A stretch of DNA of 64,000 nt from Bryopsis sp. KO-2023 (GCA_030272585.1 BSYQ01000008.1:3534001-3598000), one strand, 5' to 3'. Positions 35,080 to 48,702 are shown, counted from the stretch's first letter. A program made the numbers and translations. Notes: generated from the sequence alone by a model not told the origin.

Positions 35080-35270
35080 CAAGTCTGCTGTGTAAATTCA
35101 GTACATCGAATACACTCGAATCACAAACGACCATATGGTGCCTAGTCGAGTCGAAGCCGCCAGCAGAGTGGTACAGAGTGAAACAGGATTGGTTCGAAAG
35201 AAGCGACCCTAGAGGAAATTTCGTGTGGGTTAAAATAGGAGTAGGAAACAAAGTTACAAAAAAAAGATAG
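35080..35270 (+). other. Unrecognised plus-strand open frame next to a micro-retroposon
   Basis: The frame reads ESQTTIWCLVESKPPAEWYR and VKQDWFERSDPRGNFVWVKI before TAG at 35268. It looks protein-like, with many W, K and E residues. A 32-bp retroposon and its target duplication end exactly where this stretch begins. I recognise no family. Confidence 0.25.
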
Positions 35271-35703
35271 ACGCACGATCGCTATGATAGTGGACGATGG
35301 TTAAACCAAACGCACCAGGTCGAAAAAACACGATTGAAATGCGTTTAGCCGCAGGCTCCCAGCTGTCACGAGACAGCGCCAGTACAGGCTTTTCGCTGAG
35401 GCCGCCATACAGGACCTTGATGCATCTTCCGAGAAGTTCTTGAAAGGAGGTCGGAGTTTGAAGTCTCACGATGACCGCGGCAGGCAAAAAAACGCACAAG
35501 ATGTCAAATCGAACGAGGCGTTTTCGAGCAGCTTTCTTGGCGTCGCCAAACGATGGAAATCCCATCAGGGGCCCCATCACTTCCCATCTTCCTCTTCCTT
35601 CGACACGAGGATGGCGAGCATCCATTCCCAGCCAAGTTTCTCTCCAACAGATATTTCGATCGCGCACCAGGGGACGCTCTGAGGAATGCGGATTGCTAGA
35701 CAT
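35254..35703 (-). other. 149-codon minus-strand ORF, unrecognised
   Basis: The ATG at 35703 opens a frame to TAA at 35254. It has a basic middle (GDAKKAARKRLVRFD) and a short hydrophobic stretch (ILCVFLPAAVIVRL) near residues 70-85. It lies in a CpG-rich island and overlaps the proposed first exon of the plus-strand glycosyltransferase gene by 18 bp, so it may be a compositional artefact. Confidence 0.25.
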
Positions 35704-38700
35704 AATTTCACGCTTTCGTCGATCTTCCGCCGCCACACACGGACGATTGTTTTCGTGGGCCTGTTTCTTCAGGTGAAGTTCATTTTATTTCGTCAGACAT
35801 CGCGCACTCGCTTTGTCGTTTCCAGTTTCGAAAGAGGTGTTAAGGAAACAGGCTGTTATTACCACGATGTCTTCTTCTGCATTCTGTTGGATATCTGTTC
35901 ATCCTTTTTTGCCTTCGTTTTCAAGCCGCCATTCTCAGCCAAGATGGATTATTGTTTTCGAGTTTTTGAGGGTTTCTCATCGATCGAGTGACATTCGATC
36001 GCGCGTTTGACTCCTCTCGAACTCGGAATGCTTTTTTCAGATCCCCAATCGTTTAAATTCATTCGATGGACTTGATTCCGTCCATTTCTAGGTCATAATT
36101 TGATTTTTGATTTTTTTTTTCTTCTTTAATAAAATCCAAATTCTGGGAAAGAACCTTGCCACTCTTCCATGAATTTTTCCAGCTTCTGAATTCCACTTCG
36201 AGTTTGCACTCGGAAGCGAATTTTCGACCTTAAAATTTGAACAAACTTTGACCTTCCAAAATGAAAAGCATGGATGCTTACTTTTTTTTTGGGGGGGGGG
36301 GAGGGAGGAGGGTTGATGACCCTTTCAGCCTCATCAAAAATCAACAACCTCTTGAAAAATAGATCAACATTCAAACCGTTAAAAATACAAAATTAAACAG
36401 TTGTGATCCAGGATTGGGAAACCAGCCAAAAATTAAGTTGGCAAATCGCCTGATGTTTTGTATTTATTTTTTCGGGGTCAGATTTTACTGGTGGTCAGGA
36501 TCCTGAGGGCACATCGACGAGACGAAAGGGCACCCCAAGAAGACTACAGTCCGAACAGTAACTTTCAGGTATTGCTGAATAGCATTGAGAGTTGCATTTA
36601 AAAAAATGCGAAAATGATTCTGAAATATGTTGGCAGAATTTGTTTGAGCTGGAAAAAAAAAAAAGATTCTATTGTGAATCAATATTACGAGGTTTAAAGT
36701 TTTTTCTGCGAAAAAGAGTTCAAAAGGGGACATTTTTTCAACTTTTTTTTTTTTTAGGATGGAGGTACATACTTTGGTTTCAGTTTTCAGTTTCAAATCA
36801 ATCCCCTCCCTCCCCAAAAAAGAAATAATAAATAAAATAAGAATAAAATAAGAATTCATCACATTAAATTAAAAGCTGGCCCATTATTCCACATGTTAAA
36901 AAAGTTTTTTCAGTGGATTTGTTTTCTGTCGCTAAAAAAAGCCTGGATGTATGGATGTCAGACTAGCGACCTTGGCGACCCACCACCACCGCCACCACCC
37001 CCAAAAAAATTCTCGAGGGTTCCGAATCCTTATCAGAAGAGGGAGGGCAATCGAAACTGCGATTGCGAATGTATGAATGAATGGATCGATGGCGAGGTCG
37101 ACAGCATCCTGAAATCTGGTCAATTTTCTGAAAGCTTGCCTCAGGGTGTCGAATGGTACGAGTCCACGGAAGACACTGGGGTGCTATCCGAGGAAACGGC
37201 AGGGATCCGGCTCAGAAACGCAAGGTGGTGCTTATGCTAACTGGACGTTTGCCCGATTTGTGTTTTTTTGAGCATGCATCTGTGCATTTTCCTCCATTCG
37301 TTTCCAAAATCATTTGAAAGATTCATGATTTTTTTTATTTTTTTATTAATTCAATGGAAGAGAAAAAAAAGGGTAGTTTTGAAAGGAATAGATCCTCCTT
37401 CAATTTTGTTTTTCGTTGGGTTTCTTTTGGGTGAGTTTTCCTCTTCATTCGTTTTTAGATTTTGCTCAGGAATTCTTGCATGAAAACATGCCACCATACA
37501 CATACGTACATATTCAATTATTTACTTATTCTTTTTTTAATTCCCAATCATTGTTATGGATCCAGGCTGGTCGATGAAGACGTAAAGCGGGATTCTTCTA
37601 TTCCTGGGGTGGAGGATGTGTATGCCCAATTGAAATATTACCTCATCGAAATCGTAAGGGATATGACAACCAACATGACTTACGTGAAGCAGGCCCAACA
37701 CAAGCCAACGTCAAAAGAATTGGGCATCGAACCTTGGGACGATATGGAGGATATGAAATCCATTCCGTTCAGAATAAAGCTCATCAACGAGTTGGCAAGC
37801 AGGGTACGTGGAAGATTTTCTCGATGATTTTTTTCGATTAAAAAATAAAAATAAAAGAAAAATCGATGAATCGACCGATGGATTTGTCGATTGATTATCG
37901 ATTGACGATCGAGTTGCCCTATTGCAGTTGGACTGGAAAAGGGGAAAAAAAATCAAGACATCCCTTGAAGCTATGGAAATTGTTTTTTTTTTAAATCACA
38001 TAATTGAATACAGGGGAATACGCATTCATTTTCAAACGATTGCATGTATGTGTGTTATTTCTGATGATTGCTGTGAGCGATCCAATCCCCCATGCATCGA
38101 TAAGTTTTTTTTCAGTATTTTTTTTTTCTAATTCAGTGTGAATCTCTCACAAAGCAAAACGAAAAATGTACAAATGTTTGTTTTATTTATTATTATTATT
38201 ATTACTATTTTCTTGAGGAAAAATCAAGGGGAAAAAATCGTTTTTCGCTGATTTCTTTTTTTGCTGCAGTGGGGTGTTCATTTGTTTCTTGTCATGTTTT
38301 ATTTATTTGCTGCTGTGGTTCCTTTCAGAACAGAAAAAATGTCGAATCGAAGGTGTGCATTTACACCACCTCGGCAGCAGGTTTCATGGGCGTAAGAAAA
38401 GAACTTCTGCCTTGGATTCAGTATCACACAGAAATGGGCATTTCGCATTTCTATGTAAGTTAAAAATGAATGAATAAAAATAAAATAAAATATTATCAAT
38501 GTTCATTGCTGGCATGTGAATAGTTGCAAGCCCATCCATCACCTGTTTTTCTTTTTTTTTAAAGAAAGAAAAACACATAAATATTGACAGCACATAATTG
38601 AAGATTTTTAATTGAAGTTTAGTTTAGGATGATAACAATATGAATATGATTTTGGCTTTTTTCGAAGGCATTTGAGAGCCCCCCCAAAAAAACAAAATAA

Positions 38701-41313
38701 ATAAATAATAAATAAACAAGACAAGATGAGATCAAAAAACCCGCTTCCCAATTCATGAAATTGAATTAAAAAAAAAAAGAGTGAAAAAAAAGGGGTGCTG
38801 TGACCTACCAGGTTTTGTACGATGGGAGCGATGCAAAGGCAGTCGAAGTTTTGAACGGAATCGACCATTTGACTTTGATTCACATACACTCCCCTTTTGC
38901 AACCCCCACGGATAATGCCAAATTCAGAGTTTGGACCAAATTACATAAGCAGTGGGGAGGAAAACCTGGAAATTTTGAATTGATGGTCAAACAGGGTATG
39001 AGGTCCCTCAAAATATATTATTAACACGTGAACAGCTTTGTGTGCTCTTGTGGGTTTTTTTTGTTTTTTTTTTCAATTAATTTTTTACAACGTTTCTTTT
39101 TAAGTTGAATTCTTTGCAATTTATTGTCCCCTCCACATGAGACATGACACATGAGTGAAAAAAGAAAAGTCAAAAACTTCACCACTGAAATCAAATGCAC
39201 GAAAGAAAAAAAAAATGTATGAAGCATTTTCTTTTTCCCAAAAAATTACCTAATCGCACAAGTTTGAAACTCTGTTGCAACCCCCAGTCCATCCTCTCTT
39301 TCAAAAATACCCCCATTTTTTCCCCTTCTTTTTCTGTTTTTTTTTTTCCTTCCACTTTTAAAGATCATCTGGCCCTCATATGGCGATTTTTTTTTTTTGG
39401 GGGGGGGGGAAGGCAATCGGGCCCTTTGCATACAAAATAACACCAACTGACATTTCATTTTTTTTAATTTAAAAATCAATGAAATCAATTCCAGGATACG
39501 GAACCCGAGAGGCTTTGAACATATCTTCTGTGGATGGAATGGAGTGGTTGATGCACATGGACCCCGACGAATTTTTCTACCCGGACAACCCCTCTTTCAG
39601 TTTGATCACCGAATTCGCAAAGCAGCCCTCGTATGTGAGCAGCGTGCGATTCATGAATTTCGAGGGGCAACCTGAAGTGGGGGACATCAAAAATCGATTC
39701 GAACAAGTGACGCTCTTCAGGTGTGATTTTGTTTATCTTTTCTTCAAATCCAGAAATAAACAATTTTTTTGTTACTAATTCTCCTGTTGTTTTTTTTCCG
39801 CCAGGGCCCACAAACATTTCATAACTCCAGAAGCTTATGCTTTGAGAAACAAGTGCAAGCTGGGCGATAACAAATCTTTTCTGGTGCTGTATGCCAATGG
39901 AAAGAGCGCGGTGAGAGTGGATGCCGAAGGAGCCAGACAATTGGGCCCACACTATTTCAAAGGCAATGATTCAGAAAGGTAGGCCTTTTCCAGGAGGAAA
40001 AAAACCTGCATGTCTAATCCGAGAGAAAATTATTCTTTTTTGTTTTGAATGGATTTCCAACTGCGCGTACTATTGTTGTGTCAGAAAAAAAAAAGGTGGA
40101 TTCCAATTTTCAAGGGAGAACTTTCATGGCCTTGCTCCAAGAAAGAAAAAAAAGAAACTCTTTATTTTACAAATAATAAAAGAAACCCATAAAAATTGAT
40201 GGCTGCTTCTCTTTTTTACCTGTTAAAAATTGAAGGGGCAAACTGTCGATCTCGCCCACCATGGGAATTTGAAACATCATATTAAAAATTACAGAAGAGG
40301 AAATACCAAACAGGAAGATTGGATGTAGTTTTTTGATGCAAAGCTTGAAAAGAATTGAAAAATCGAAAGAAGTTTCGGAATGGGGAGAAAATTTTGAGAA
40401 AACAATTGTTGAAAAAATTGGAAGGAAAAACCCAAACTTTTGTATTATTGTGTTTTTAAAAGAAAATCAGAAAAAAACACTGACTACAACTTTTTTTTCT
40501 TCCTCATCCCCTCCAAAAACCACCAGGTGGAAAACTCCAGAAAACCCCATGGGCGAATGGAGGGACAAGGTTTCCAACACCTCGTATCTGTTGCATTACG
40601 CTTATTCTCAATTATCGGATGTGGAGCAAAAGGCACATCGGTCCTGCCCCCCCGAATACGTGGAAGCCGCCATCAAGGGAAACAAGGCAAAAGTGCAGTC
40701 TTGTTTCGTGATCGATTTCGACAGGGATGCATTCCTGGCAGCCTCCGTGGGCGAGCACGAGGATTTCTTCTTTTCGAGAATGGTGTTGAGCGAGGGGGCC
40801 AGAATCAAATGCAGAAATGCAAGAACCAAGGTATGTTTTTTTTCTTTCGTTTTCGAAAGGGGGGTGGGGAAAGGAGTGAAATTTTTTGATCTTTTCTCAG
40901 ACCGGGGGGGGGGGGGGGTTGTTTCACTCTTGAAGGAAATGTGTTGTTGCATGGTTGCTTTTCAGAAGGGGGTTGTTTCACTCCTAAAGAAAATGCATTT
41001 CATGCTTGCTTTTCAGAGGGGCGGTTGTTTCACTCCTGAAAAGAATGCATTTCATGCTTCTTTTTTTTTGTATCAGGGTTGGTGTCTGGTGAAGAACGTG
41101 GAGTATTTCAAAGCGCTGTTGCTGAAAACTGGACTCATTCGTAGAGTCAGGGAGCCACAGCAGATACTGCGCTCCCACGAAAGCATCATCCGCCTCATGA
41201 TGAAAACCGACAGCAAGCAGTCCGAAGAAAACTCCATAAGCAAAAGTGTTTCTCCGGATTCTGCCATCGAAACCTATGATCCACTGTTGCTAGGCATCGA
41301 CTCCCAAAAATGA
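35686..41313 (+). CDS. Membrane-anchored glycosyltransferase-like protein (GT92/DUF23-type)
   Basis: Phased exons are 36499-36568, 36962-37224, 37566-37803, 38329-38454, 38812-38995, 39495-39720, 39805-39978, 40527-40830 and 41077-41313, about 607 codons. The catalytic part reads WIQYHTEMGISHFYVLYDGS, where a family-typical acceptor-side block adjoins the next exon, then GMEWLMHMDPDEFFYPDN with a DxD-type metal/nucleotide-sugar motif. PHYFKGNDSERW and a Cys-containing C-terminus follow. This matches fold-GT-A enzymes of the GT92/Glyco_tranf_2_4 kind, expected in the Golgi lumen. The proposed first exon, 35686-35772, gives MRIARHNF...RRHTRTIVFVGLFLQ, a type II signal-anchor start. It ends in phase 0 while 36499 needs two carried bases, so at least one exon between them is unplaced. 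A proline tract occurs near 36985. Confidence 0.82.
40909..41060 (+). repeat. Three tandem ~50-bp units inside the last intron
   Basis: GGTTGTTTCACTC starts at about 40917, 40971 and 41024. The units share AAATG..TT..ATG and, twice, TTGCTTTTCAG. They lie in the intron 40831-41076 of the glycosyltransferase gene and supply extra acceptor-like sites. Confidence 0.75.
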
Positions 41314-42867
41314 GTTATTTTTTTTTTCTTTTTCTTCCAGAAAAAAAAAAAAAAAAAAGAAAGAAAGAGAGAGAAACAAAGGGGGGAGGGGGCAAAAGGG
41401 AAATGGTTCAGGGCTGGGGGGGGAGGAGATATTGAATTTGTTGTGTCGTTGGGAAATTTTTGCATGGGTTTGCTTCAGGAGGAGGATTGCAGGTTGTGTG
41501 TGTGTTGATGGGTATCCACTAAAAGCTATTGATATACAGTTTATCAGAGTAGAAAATCAGGGTGGAAAGCTGCTGAAAAGCTGAGGTGATTTTCTACGTT
41601 ATGGTCAACCATGAGGGGGGGGGGTTCAAAAACAAAAAAGTGGAAAATGAGACAGGGGGTGGTGCTGGAAGTTGACCTGGACCTTATCCCCGAAATACTT
41701 GGATGTGTTGAAGCATAAACGTTCAAGAATCTAGATACACACAGTAAATTTTCGGGGCAAGTACTGACGGCAGCAATATTTATTTCAGAGAGAAGAAATT
41801 CAAGTTGATACCTAAATTGTAGGGAAAAAAAAACAGAAAGGGAAAGAGGAGAAAGAAAACGGGGCAGTTCTGATCGAGTTGCATATTATTTCTCTGTTGT
41901 TGAGGCATATTTCATTATTGCAGGGGTGGGTGGGTGGGGGAACTGGGCATGCCGATACATGGATATATTTTATTTATTTATATATTTAGTTGTGGAATGT
42001 TCCCCCGAAATATCTTGGAAAGGATGGATGGATTGTGGTACATGGGGATGTAGATAAAATAAAACGTTGTGAGGTAGGCTTTACAGAAGGTGGCAAGCAC
42101 ACTGCAAAATCGCATGCTCTTCACATCTGGACACTCAAAATCCATTTTCCCCATTGAACTGAGGATACCGAGTAACCAACACAGAAAACCCAACGATGTG
42201 CCACAGCAAAAGTATTAATTTACGTTAGGCTTGGGGGAGGGGGGCAATCTGGAGTGAGCTGATTTTTATTCCATTTTCCTCTGAATTTTTTGCGAGGCTG
42301 ATAATAAGAAACTGGTACAGTTCCGTATAATCCTGCCATTATCCTGTCAAGGTGGTTGATCAGACAAATAGACGAATCTGTGAGAGCTTGACCAGCTAAA
42401 CACACTCAGCTCAGTTAACTTTTTTTCATTTTTTTTATCTTTAAAAGTTATCGTGCCAGTGTTTCAGATGGATATTCGATCCGTCGAAACGTATACTGCT
42501 TGTGCTATAACAGTCGTATTCTGGTTTCTGTCGAATATGATGTCGGCTTGGCATGTCCTAAATTTCCCCCAAACTCAGGTGGAACAGCATATTGAACACC
42601 CCCAAAATTTGGCTTGGTCCCTTTCGACCAACATTAAACTAACACTTTAATATATAAGTCTTTTTCAGATCACACTCCTTCGAACAGAGTGTTTAGTCAG
42701 CATTTTTTGTTTGTTTTTTTTTACTGGAAGAATCCATCCTTGCAGAGCCACCACTTGGTAAATTTGGTTACCGGTGAACGGATGGCTTGAATTCTTTTTT
42801 GAAACTAGAATTAAAATACATTTGTTCCCACATATTTTCTTGATCGAACACAAACATAAAATCCTGT
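41314..42867. other. Convergent intergenic region, no clear gene
   Basis: This lies between the glycosyltransferase stop and the SEC6 stop. It holds poly-A and G-run tracts and a TG repeat near 41495. A plus-strand 60-odd codon frame at 42468-42650 has a hydrophobic stretch (ACAITVVFWFLSNMM) but no family match. Minus-strand frames at 41978-42193 and 42220-42405 are equally anonymous. Confidence 0.4.
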
Positions 42868-45800
42868 CTAGCTTTCCCACATTTCTCGCCATCTTTGCCA
42901 TATGGAGGATGTTGGGGTTTGCGGGTGTTTGGCTTGGGCGTGGTTTTCGGCAGCCACCGTTTTTTGCCGCTGGACGTACATATCCTTACACTGTTCCACA
43001 ACTTCGGCGGCATCCTGAGCAATATATATATTGATTTGTAAAAAAAAAGGCAATATGAAAAAAAACCAAAACAATCCTGGCATTTGTATTAAAAAAATCC
43101 TTAAAAAAAAAAAAAAAATCCTGCAAACTAATGATGCTTTTAATTTTCCAAAATACCAAAAACGAAGCCAATCAATTTTTGTTTTTGACATACAACTTCA
43201 ATTTGACAAATCAGAAAAGGTGTGCCGGAAAAAAAGAAAGACCAATAAAATATTAACACAAAAAGATGTGCCAAGAAAGCAAAAAACAAAAAACACTACA
43301 AGGTCGTTCCAAATATGTGCTGATTTTTTTCTTTCGATAAAATCAAGGCAACGACAGACAGAAAAACAACAAAGGGGGAAAAAACGCAAACAAGAAAAGA
43401 AAAAAAGAGAGAAAAAATTTTTAAACATGATTTAAAAAAGAAGATTTTCCTTCTTACCTGCTTAGTCATGTCTTGTCGAGCGTTGCATATCCTTTCCACG
43501 ATTATGGGTTGGGTGTTGACATCGGAATCGAGAATCGCAAGGTAAGATAACAAGAAAGCTTCGGTGTCGCTGGAACATGCCAGCGTTCGAAGATTCGTCA
43601 GCTTCTGGATGATGGCCTCCACCTTGTCTGCTTTCATGTACTTTTTGTAAAATTCAGTCAACTGCACAAAAATACAAAAAAAAAATCATGCACACGAAAA
43701 CAATCTGATGTTACGAAGCCAACCTGAAAAAGGAGGAGGAAAAATAGCTCTTGCAACTTTTTCATCCTTAAACAGCAGGTTACGACGCAATTCCTCAGAT
43801 GCCAAAAAAAAAAAAAGAAGCCAAAACCGAAAGCATTATTCAAATTGATGCTGTAAAAACAAAACAAAAACTTGTAAAAAATTCTGGCAATGAGTGTCCG
43901 ATTAATCGAGGATTCACCTCACGCAAACACCAAAAAAGGTGTGTAATTCCACACTGATTAATTCAACGCAATCACCTCCTCTTCGTCGGCTTTCATTCGC
44001 TCCAAAACCACCTCCGTAATGGGCGGAATTTTCGACATCAAGGCAGACGTGAAGGCAGACATCGACATGTCCAGCGTGGATTCCACCACCCTCCGAAAAA
44101 TGCTCGGTTCCAGAAACTCTTTCAGATCTGCGAAATAGTCCAGGATGGTGGCGATGAAGGTTGCCGTCACTCGGCCTTCCACCCATTCCACCCCTTGATA
44201 CAGTTTTTTCAAAAGGTCCACCATCCCCGGGTCTGAAAACATGCCTTCCGTGACTTTCTTCATCGCAAGTTTCCCCACATCCAGAAAGCCCCGACAAACC
44301 TGGCGATTCGTTGGTGTCAGTACTTATTAGAGGGGAGGTAAAAAACATCTAAATTTGTTGGAAAAAGAACGATGGAATTCAAGGCCTATATCACTCGGAT
44401 ATGGGCTCGGGGTATACCATATAAAAGGAAGGGGAAAAAACTATTGACTTTATTTATATATATTTTTACAGCGAAATGAAGAAGAAACAGATGTTTGGCT
44501 TTTCATTTCATCCATTGAATAAGGAATATGGCTTTTAACTGTCGGCCTCAATTCTTCCTGCCCTGTTTTTTGTTTCTTTTTCTACCTTTGGGAAGAAACA
44601 CACACATGAACCATACTATTCCCCCAAAAAAAAATAAAAAATAAAAAACTTCAAAAAATAAAAATAAATAAAACGAAACGAAACGAAAATCGAAGAATAA
44701 ACAAAGAAAACTAAAAAAAAAAGAAAAAGAAAAGAAAAGCACAGTTATGGAAAGCACCTTACCATACCTCCTCCACTTCCAGCGTGTTTTTGTATTCTTC
44801 GTCGATGGCCTCTTCAACATGCTCCACAAAATCAATCGACATGTCGTAGCATTTCACGTTGTTGTTTGCAAAAGCACAGAGCATACCGAACGATATTTCT
44901 CGTTGAAGGACGGCCACCTTGTAAAATCGCAGAAAAAAAAATAATAATAATAATAAAAATATGACATTTAGCCACCATTCACAAGATCATTGGTTAGTCA
45001 TCTTCCTTGAAAGGTTTCTGATAATATGAATACATAAATAGTAAAAAATATACATCCCCATGAGATTTTGCTGAGTTTAAAAAATGAAAAAATATTAAGA
45101 ATAAGACACCCGTGAAAAAATTCCACTTCAAAACACTTTCATTCGCAGTCCCATCGATCCATGCCAAAAAAAAAAGCCAAACACACGCCACCCTCATTTT
45201 TCCTATCCTTTCTCCCTCCAATTCTCGAATTCGGACATATACCTGGGCATTGATGAACTCCTTCATCATGGCCAGCGCCAGCTTGGCAGATTCGTACATC
45301 ATCTCCCCCTGAGTCACATCCTCCACGGTGGCCAGCGAATCGTTCAGCATTCGAAAAAAATCGACCACCCCCGGGGACCACAGCATCCCATCCTCATTCA
45401 CTTCAGGCTCCCCTGCGATGTCCGATTCGATGATGTTCAAATACATCGTCGTGGAGCTTTCCCGAATTCGATCCACGTACTTCTCGATCAGCAACCCCAT
45501 GCCGGACCTCTCCATGTGAACGGCCCCGCTGGAAGAAGACGTCAAAACCGGATATTTCGGCATCCGTAACTCTTCCTCCTCCAACCCCAGTCCCCTCAAG
45601 GTTTCTTGGTAAGCCTCCACCCAGCGAATCACCCCCAGGATGTCCCGGTTGGCAATTCTGCTCGCCCGCAGCCCCAACGAATCCACCACGCTGGCGAAAT
45701 TGAGGTGATATCTCGACCACAACGTCCGAAACACATCGTAGTCCGGCGGAAAGCAAGGTGCCACGTAATCGTACGTCCCCGCCAATTCTTCCGACAGTTT

Positions 45801-47209
45801 TGTCGCTTGATCGAGGATTTCCGGGACGATGGACTCCAGAACTGGAGGATTTTGAACATCAGCTTCTTCACCGTCGCTGGCTGATGCCGGAGGGTCCAGC
45901 TCCTTGCATTTGACGACGATGGTGCTGAATTTGGATCGGATGGAATCCTCCATGCATTTTAATGCTTGGCGTTTCCAGGCTTTCGGCTCCTTCAGCTCTT
46001 TATCCACCATTTCTTGGGTTTCCACCACCCGCACGCACCCCACCAGCAATCCAGGATTCGACAAACCTAGGACATCATAGTTGTGGAAATTCGACCATAA
46101 TCTCTCCTCCAGTTTCTTGTATGTGTCCTTCACCTGTGCGCATTGCTCATTCTTTCAGGGGTTTTTTGTTTTTTTTTTTTAATTCGCTTATTCCAGGGGG
46201 GGGGGGGTCAACATTGGAGGACATCGCCTCCATCCAAAAAATCACTTGAGAAGAAAAAAACAAAAAACAGAAAGAAAAAACAGCTACGGACAGATCAGAG
46301 CCCTCCCCCCACCTTGTCGAAATATTCGTTAAGATTCTGCATTTCATCCCTCCTTCGATGATTGTCAGTCATCGCATCTTGCACCAGTTTGCTGGTGCCT
46401 TCCAGCGCCGTCAATGCACTGTAGGCATCCACCAACTTGGCATCGTCCTCCAGCATCTCCTCGGCCAGCTCCGCATCGTCGGGCAGTTTTATGATGTTAT
46501 CGATTTCTTCCAGAGTCTTGGTGACGTTGTGGTGAGTGACGCTCAGCATTTGAATCTTTTCGTGGTTTTCGATCAGCGAAGTGCATTCGTTGCACAGCCT
46601 GCACAAATGCATGCAATCAATCGATCCACATGAGCATCATAGGTAGATTCTCTTGATCCATGATCATTGATCCAATGATCCGCACACTGCAAAATCGATG
46701 ATGATGATGATAGAAATCAGCAAAGATGCATAGCTTGGTCTTTGATAATGGAAATATCAAATTTTGCCTTGTTTAATTTTTTAAATGCATTATTATTTTT
46801 TTCTAAATTCGATTTAGAAGGAAAAACAGGAAATTGGACAGTGTCGTCACGAACCCTTCCCTCCCCCCCCCCCGCGTCGACTTACAAAAAACGTCTCTTT
46901 CATACAACGCCTTTCCGCTCGTGATCACACCTACCTGTCGATCTGCTCAAACCCCGCGCGCAATTTCAGCACCGTTTTCTGCGAGCGGTCCAACAATTCC
47001 ATTCCCGACCGCGTGGCCTCCACGTGAGACTGCACGAGGGCTGTCAGTTGCGTCTTGTTGGCGGCCCGCTTCGCGTCGTTTTCAGCTCGCAATCCAGGGA
47101 GCCTGGCCAGATCTTCTGGCGCTTGCAAGAGCCGGCACACCTCCTCTATGCCGGCCTCCCTGGCCTCGAAAAGCAACTGGGACGCACCGCTGTCGCTTTG
47201 CGACGTCAT
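42868..47209 (-). CDS. SEC6: Exocyst complex component SEC6 (EXOC3)
   Basis: SEC6 is a core subunit of the exocyst, which tethers secretory vesicles to the plasma membrane. Seven exons join in phase to 758 aa, the usual family length: 46935-47209, 46313-46598, 45243-46133, 44768-44917, 43976-44299, 43458-43661 and 42868-43014. The N-terminus is a long helical region (EEVCRLLQAPEDLARLPGL). HEKIQMLSVTHHNVTKTLEE then matches the early SEC6 coiled coil. The large third exon carries LSNPGLLVGCVRVVETQE and the domain with FPPDYDVFRTLWSRYH. The C-terminal exons hold QGVEWVEGRV, FYKKYMKADKVEAIIQKL and a short basic end. Start 47209 is the first ATG of the open exon. A divergent ORF begins 111 bp away at 47321. 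Confidence 0.92.
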
Positions 47210-47320
47210 GATGGTCAGGGATTTACGCAGTCCTTTGCTTGGCAAAAGAAAGAGGAAGAGTGTTGGTCGAACGTCTTCTGAAGCTTTTCCCGATTTTCGA
47301 AACGTCAATCATTACGTAAG

Positions 47321-48284
47321 ATGGCTGACGACCGACTGCTGGAGCCTCCAACCGTTTCGGAGGTATGTGTACCTGCGGTAAGAACAGCAAGGACACCAAC
47401 ACAAGATTCGGTGCGGAAGTTCACTGGATCGCTCAAACGCGAGGTGGTCGCTAGGACAGTTGGCCGTGACGTCGGCACGAAACGGTACAGCCGACTCGGC
47501 TTTGGAGCATAAATACCGGCTTCCCCCGCAGCACATCAAGTATTTCAAAGCGTCGACCTTCTCCGCACTAGTGGCCCTCCCAACTGGGAGGGCCAGGCGC
47601 TGGCCTCGAGTTGCGGTGCACGTTCGGTGCGAGGCAAGGGTGCTATTCCCTTGCACCCGTAGTGCCAAGCGGAAACCAACGACTTCGGGATGGGCTGTCG
47701 GGCTCGTTTTGCTCGGACTAGGGCACGAGGCCTCTGAGACCTGGTCCGCTCGGACCAGAGTCTGGAAAGACGCTCGCGCACTGATGACGCGGTGGGTTAG
47801 AAGTGTTCCGACTGCTACTTGTTCCTTGCACGATACTTACGAAGGTTGTCGCCTTCTATTTTGCCCAGCTCTCATCACTAACCCGTGAACTTTTGCACGC
47901 TTTTTCTGTTGCAGATGAACCAAGTGCGGCCTTTGGGTCTGCGCACGTGCGCAAGCTAGGGCGCGAGCAGTCGTTACTCGGCTGCCAAGCGGAGAGCCGC
48001 CTGGGGCACAAGGGTGTCAACAAAACCCTGGGATTCGCGATTTAAGGAATGCCGCTGGATGTAAGTAATTCTTCGAAGACAGTCTGTTGACGAAACTCCA
48101 GGAGGCGATGCATGATCAGTATCGAGCCAACATGCTTTCTGTTCGCAACAGGGGAGTAAGAAGTGAATTGGCGGAGCTTTCCGAATTCACAACACGATAC
48201 GGCGCGCCGCAGTGGGCCCCAAGCGAGAAATACACCAAAGAGAAGCACCTTTCCATTGAACCGCGCCGCCACTTTTCTTTATGA
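47321..48284 (+). other. Possible divergent gene next to SEC6, unresolved
   Basis: An ATG at 47321 opens MADDRLLEPPTVSE followed by a good donor (GAG/GTATGT). A later open frame to TGA at 48282 reads LTKLQEAMHDQYRANMLSVR and SELAELSEFTTRYGAPQW and looks protein-like. I could not connect the two in phase, and the CpG-rich interval is open in other frames on both strands. A 10-bp-stem inverted repeat (GGCCCTCCCA, AC loop) lies at 47573-47594. Confidence 0.25.
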
Positions 48285-48294
48285 CCCCCCAAAG

Positions 48295-48326
48295 GTCTCG
48301 CTGGGAGACTACATACCGTCTCCCAG
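48295..48326. repeat. Alternating GTCTC/GAGAC hairpin
   Basis: CTGGGAGAC (48301-48309) and GTCTCCCAG (48318-48326) form a 9-bp stem over an 8-base loop. An upstream GGTCTC can pair instead with the first GAGAC, so two mutually exclusive hairpins are possible. It sits about 15 bp after the stop of the unresolved plus-strand frame. Confidence 0.6.
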
Positions 48327-48679
48327 TGATGTCCGTTTTATTACAAATGGGGGAAGATCAACGAGAACCGCTTCTGTGTCCTCTCTGGTGTCAACAAGAG
48401 AGAACGCCAGAAATAGCGCGGTCCTCTACATCCCAAATAGTCCAACCTGCAATGTTTAATGTTAATGTTTAATGTTTTAAATGTTTTTTTTTAATTGTTT
48501 TATTACAACCCCGATATAGATCAACTTAGACATATCGTGTTTCCTCTTTAAATGAAGTTCGGTAGGCAGTCTCAAAACTGCACTGTACAAAATCCCCCCT
48601 TTTGCCAAATGCTACTAGATTGAAAAAAAGCTCGAGGCTGTCTGTTTTTGTACTTTTGTGTGTGTGTTGTAGAATTGTG

Positions 48680-48702
48680 GAGGGGGTTAACTTAACCCCC
48701 TC
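48680..48702. repeat. Perfect 23-bp palindrome
   Basis: GAGGGGGTTAA, a central C, and TTAACCCCCTC form an 11-bp perfect inverted repeat with a single-base centre. Confidence 0.8.

Noticed and set aside
47460-47888. 142-codon plus-strand frame in the SEC6 upstream island
   Set aside because: R/W/A-rich composition, other frames equally open, no motif and no linked exons.
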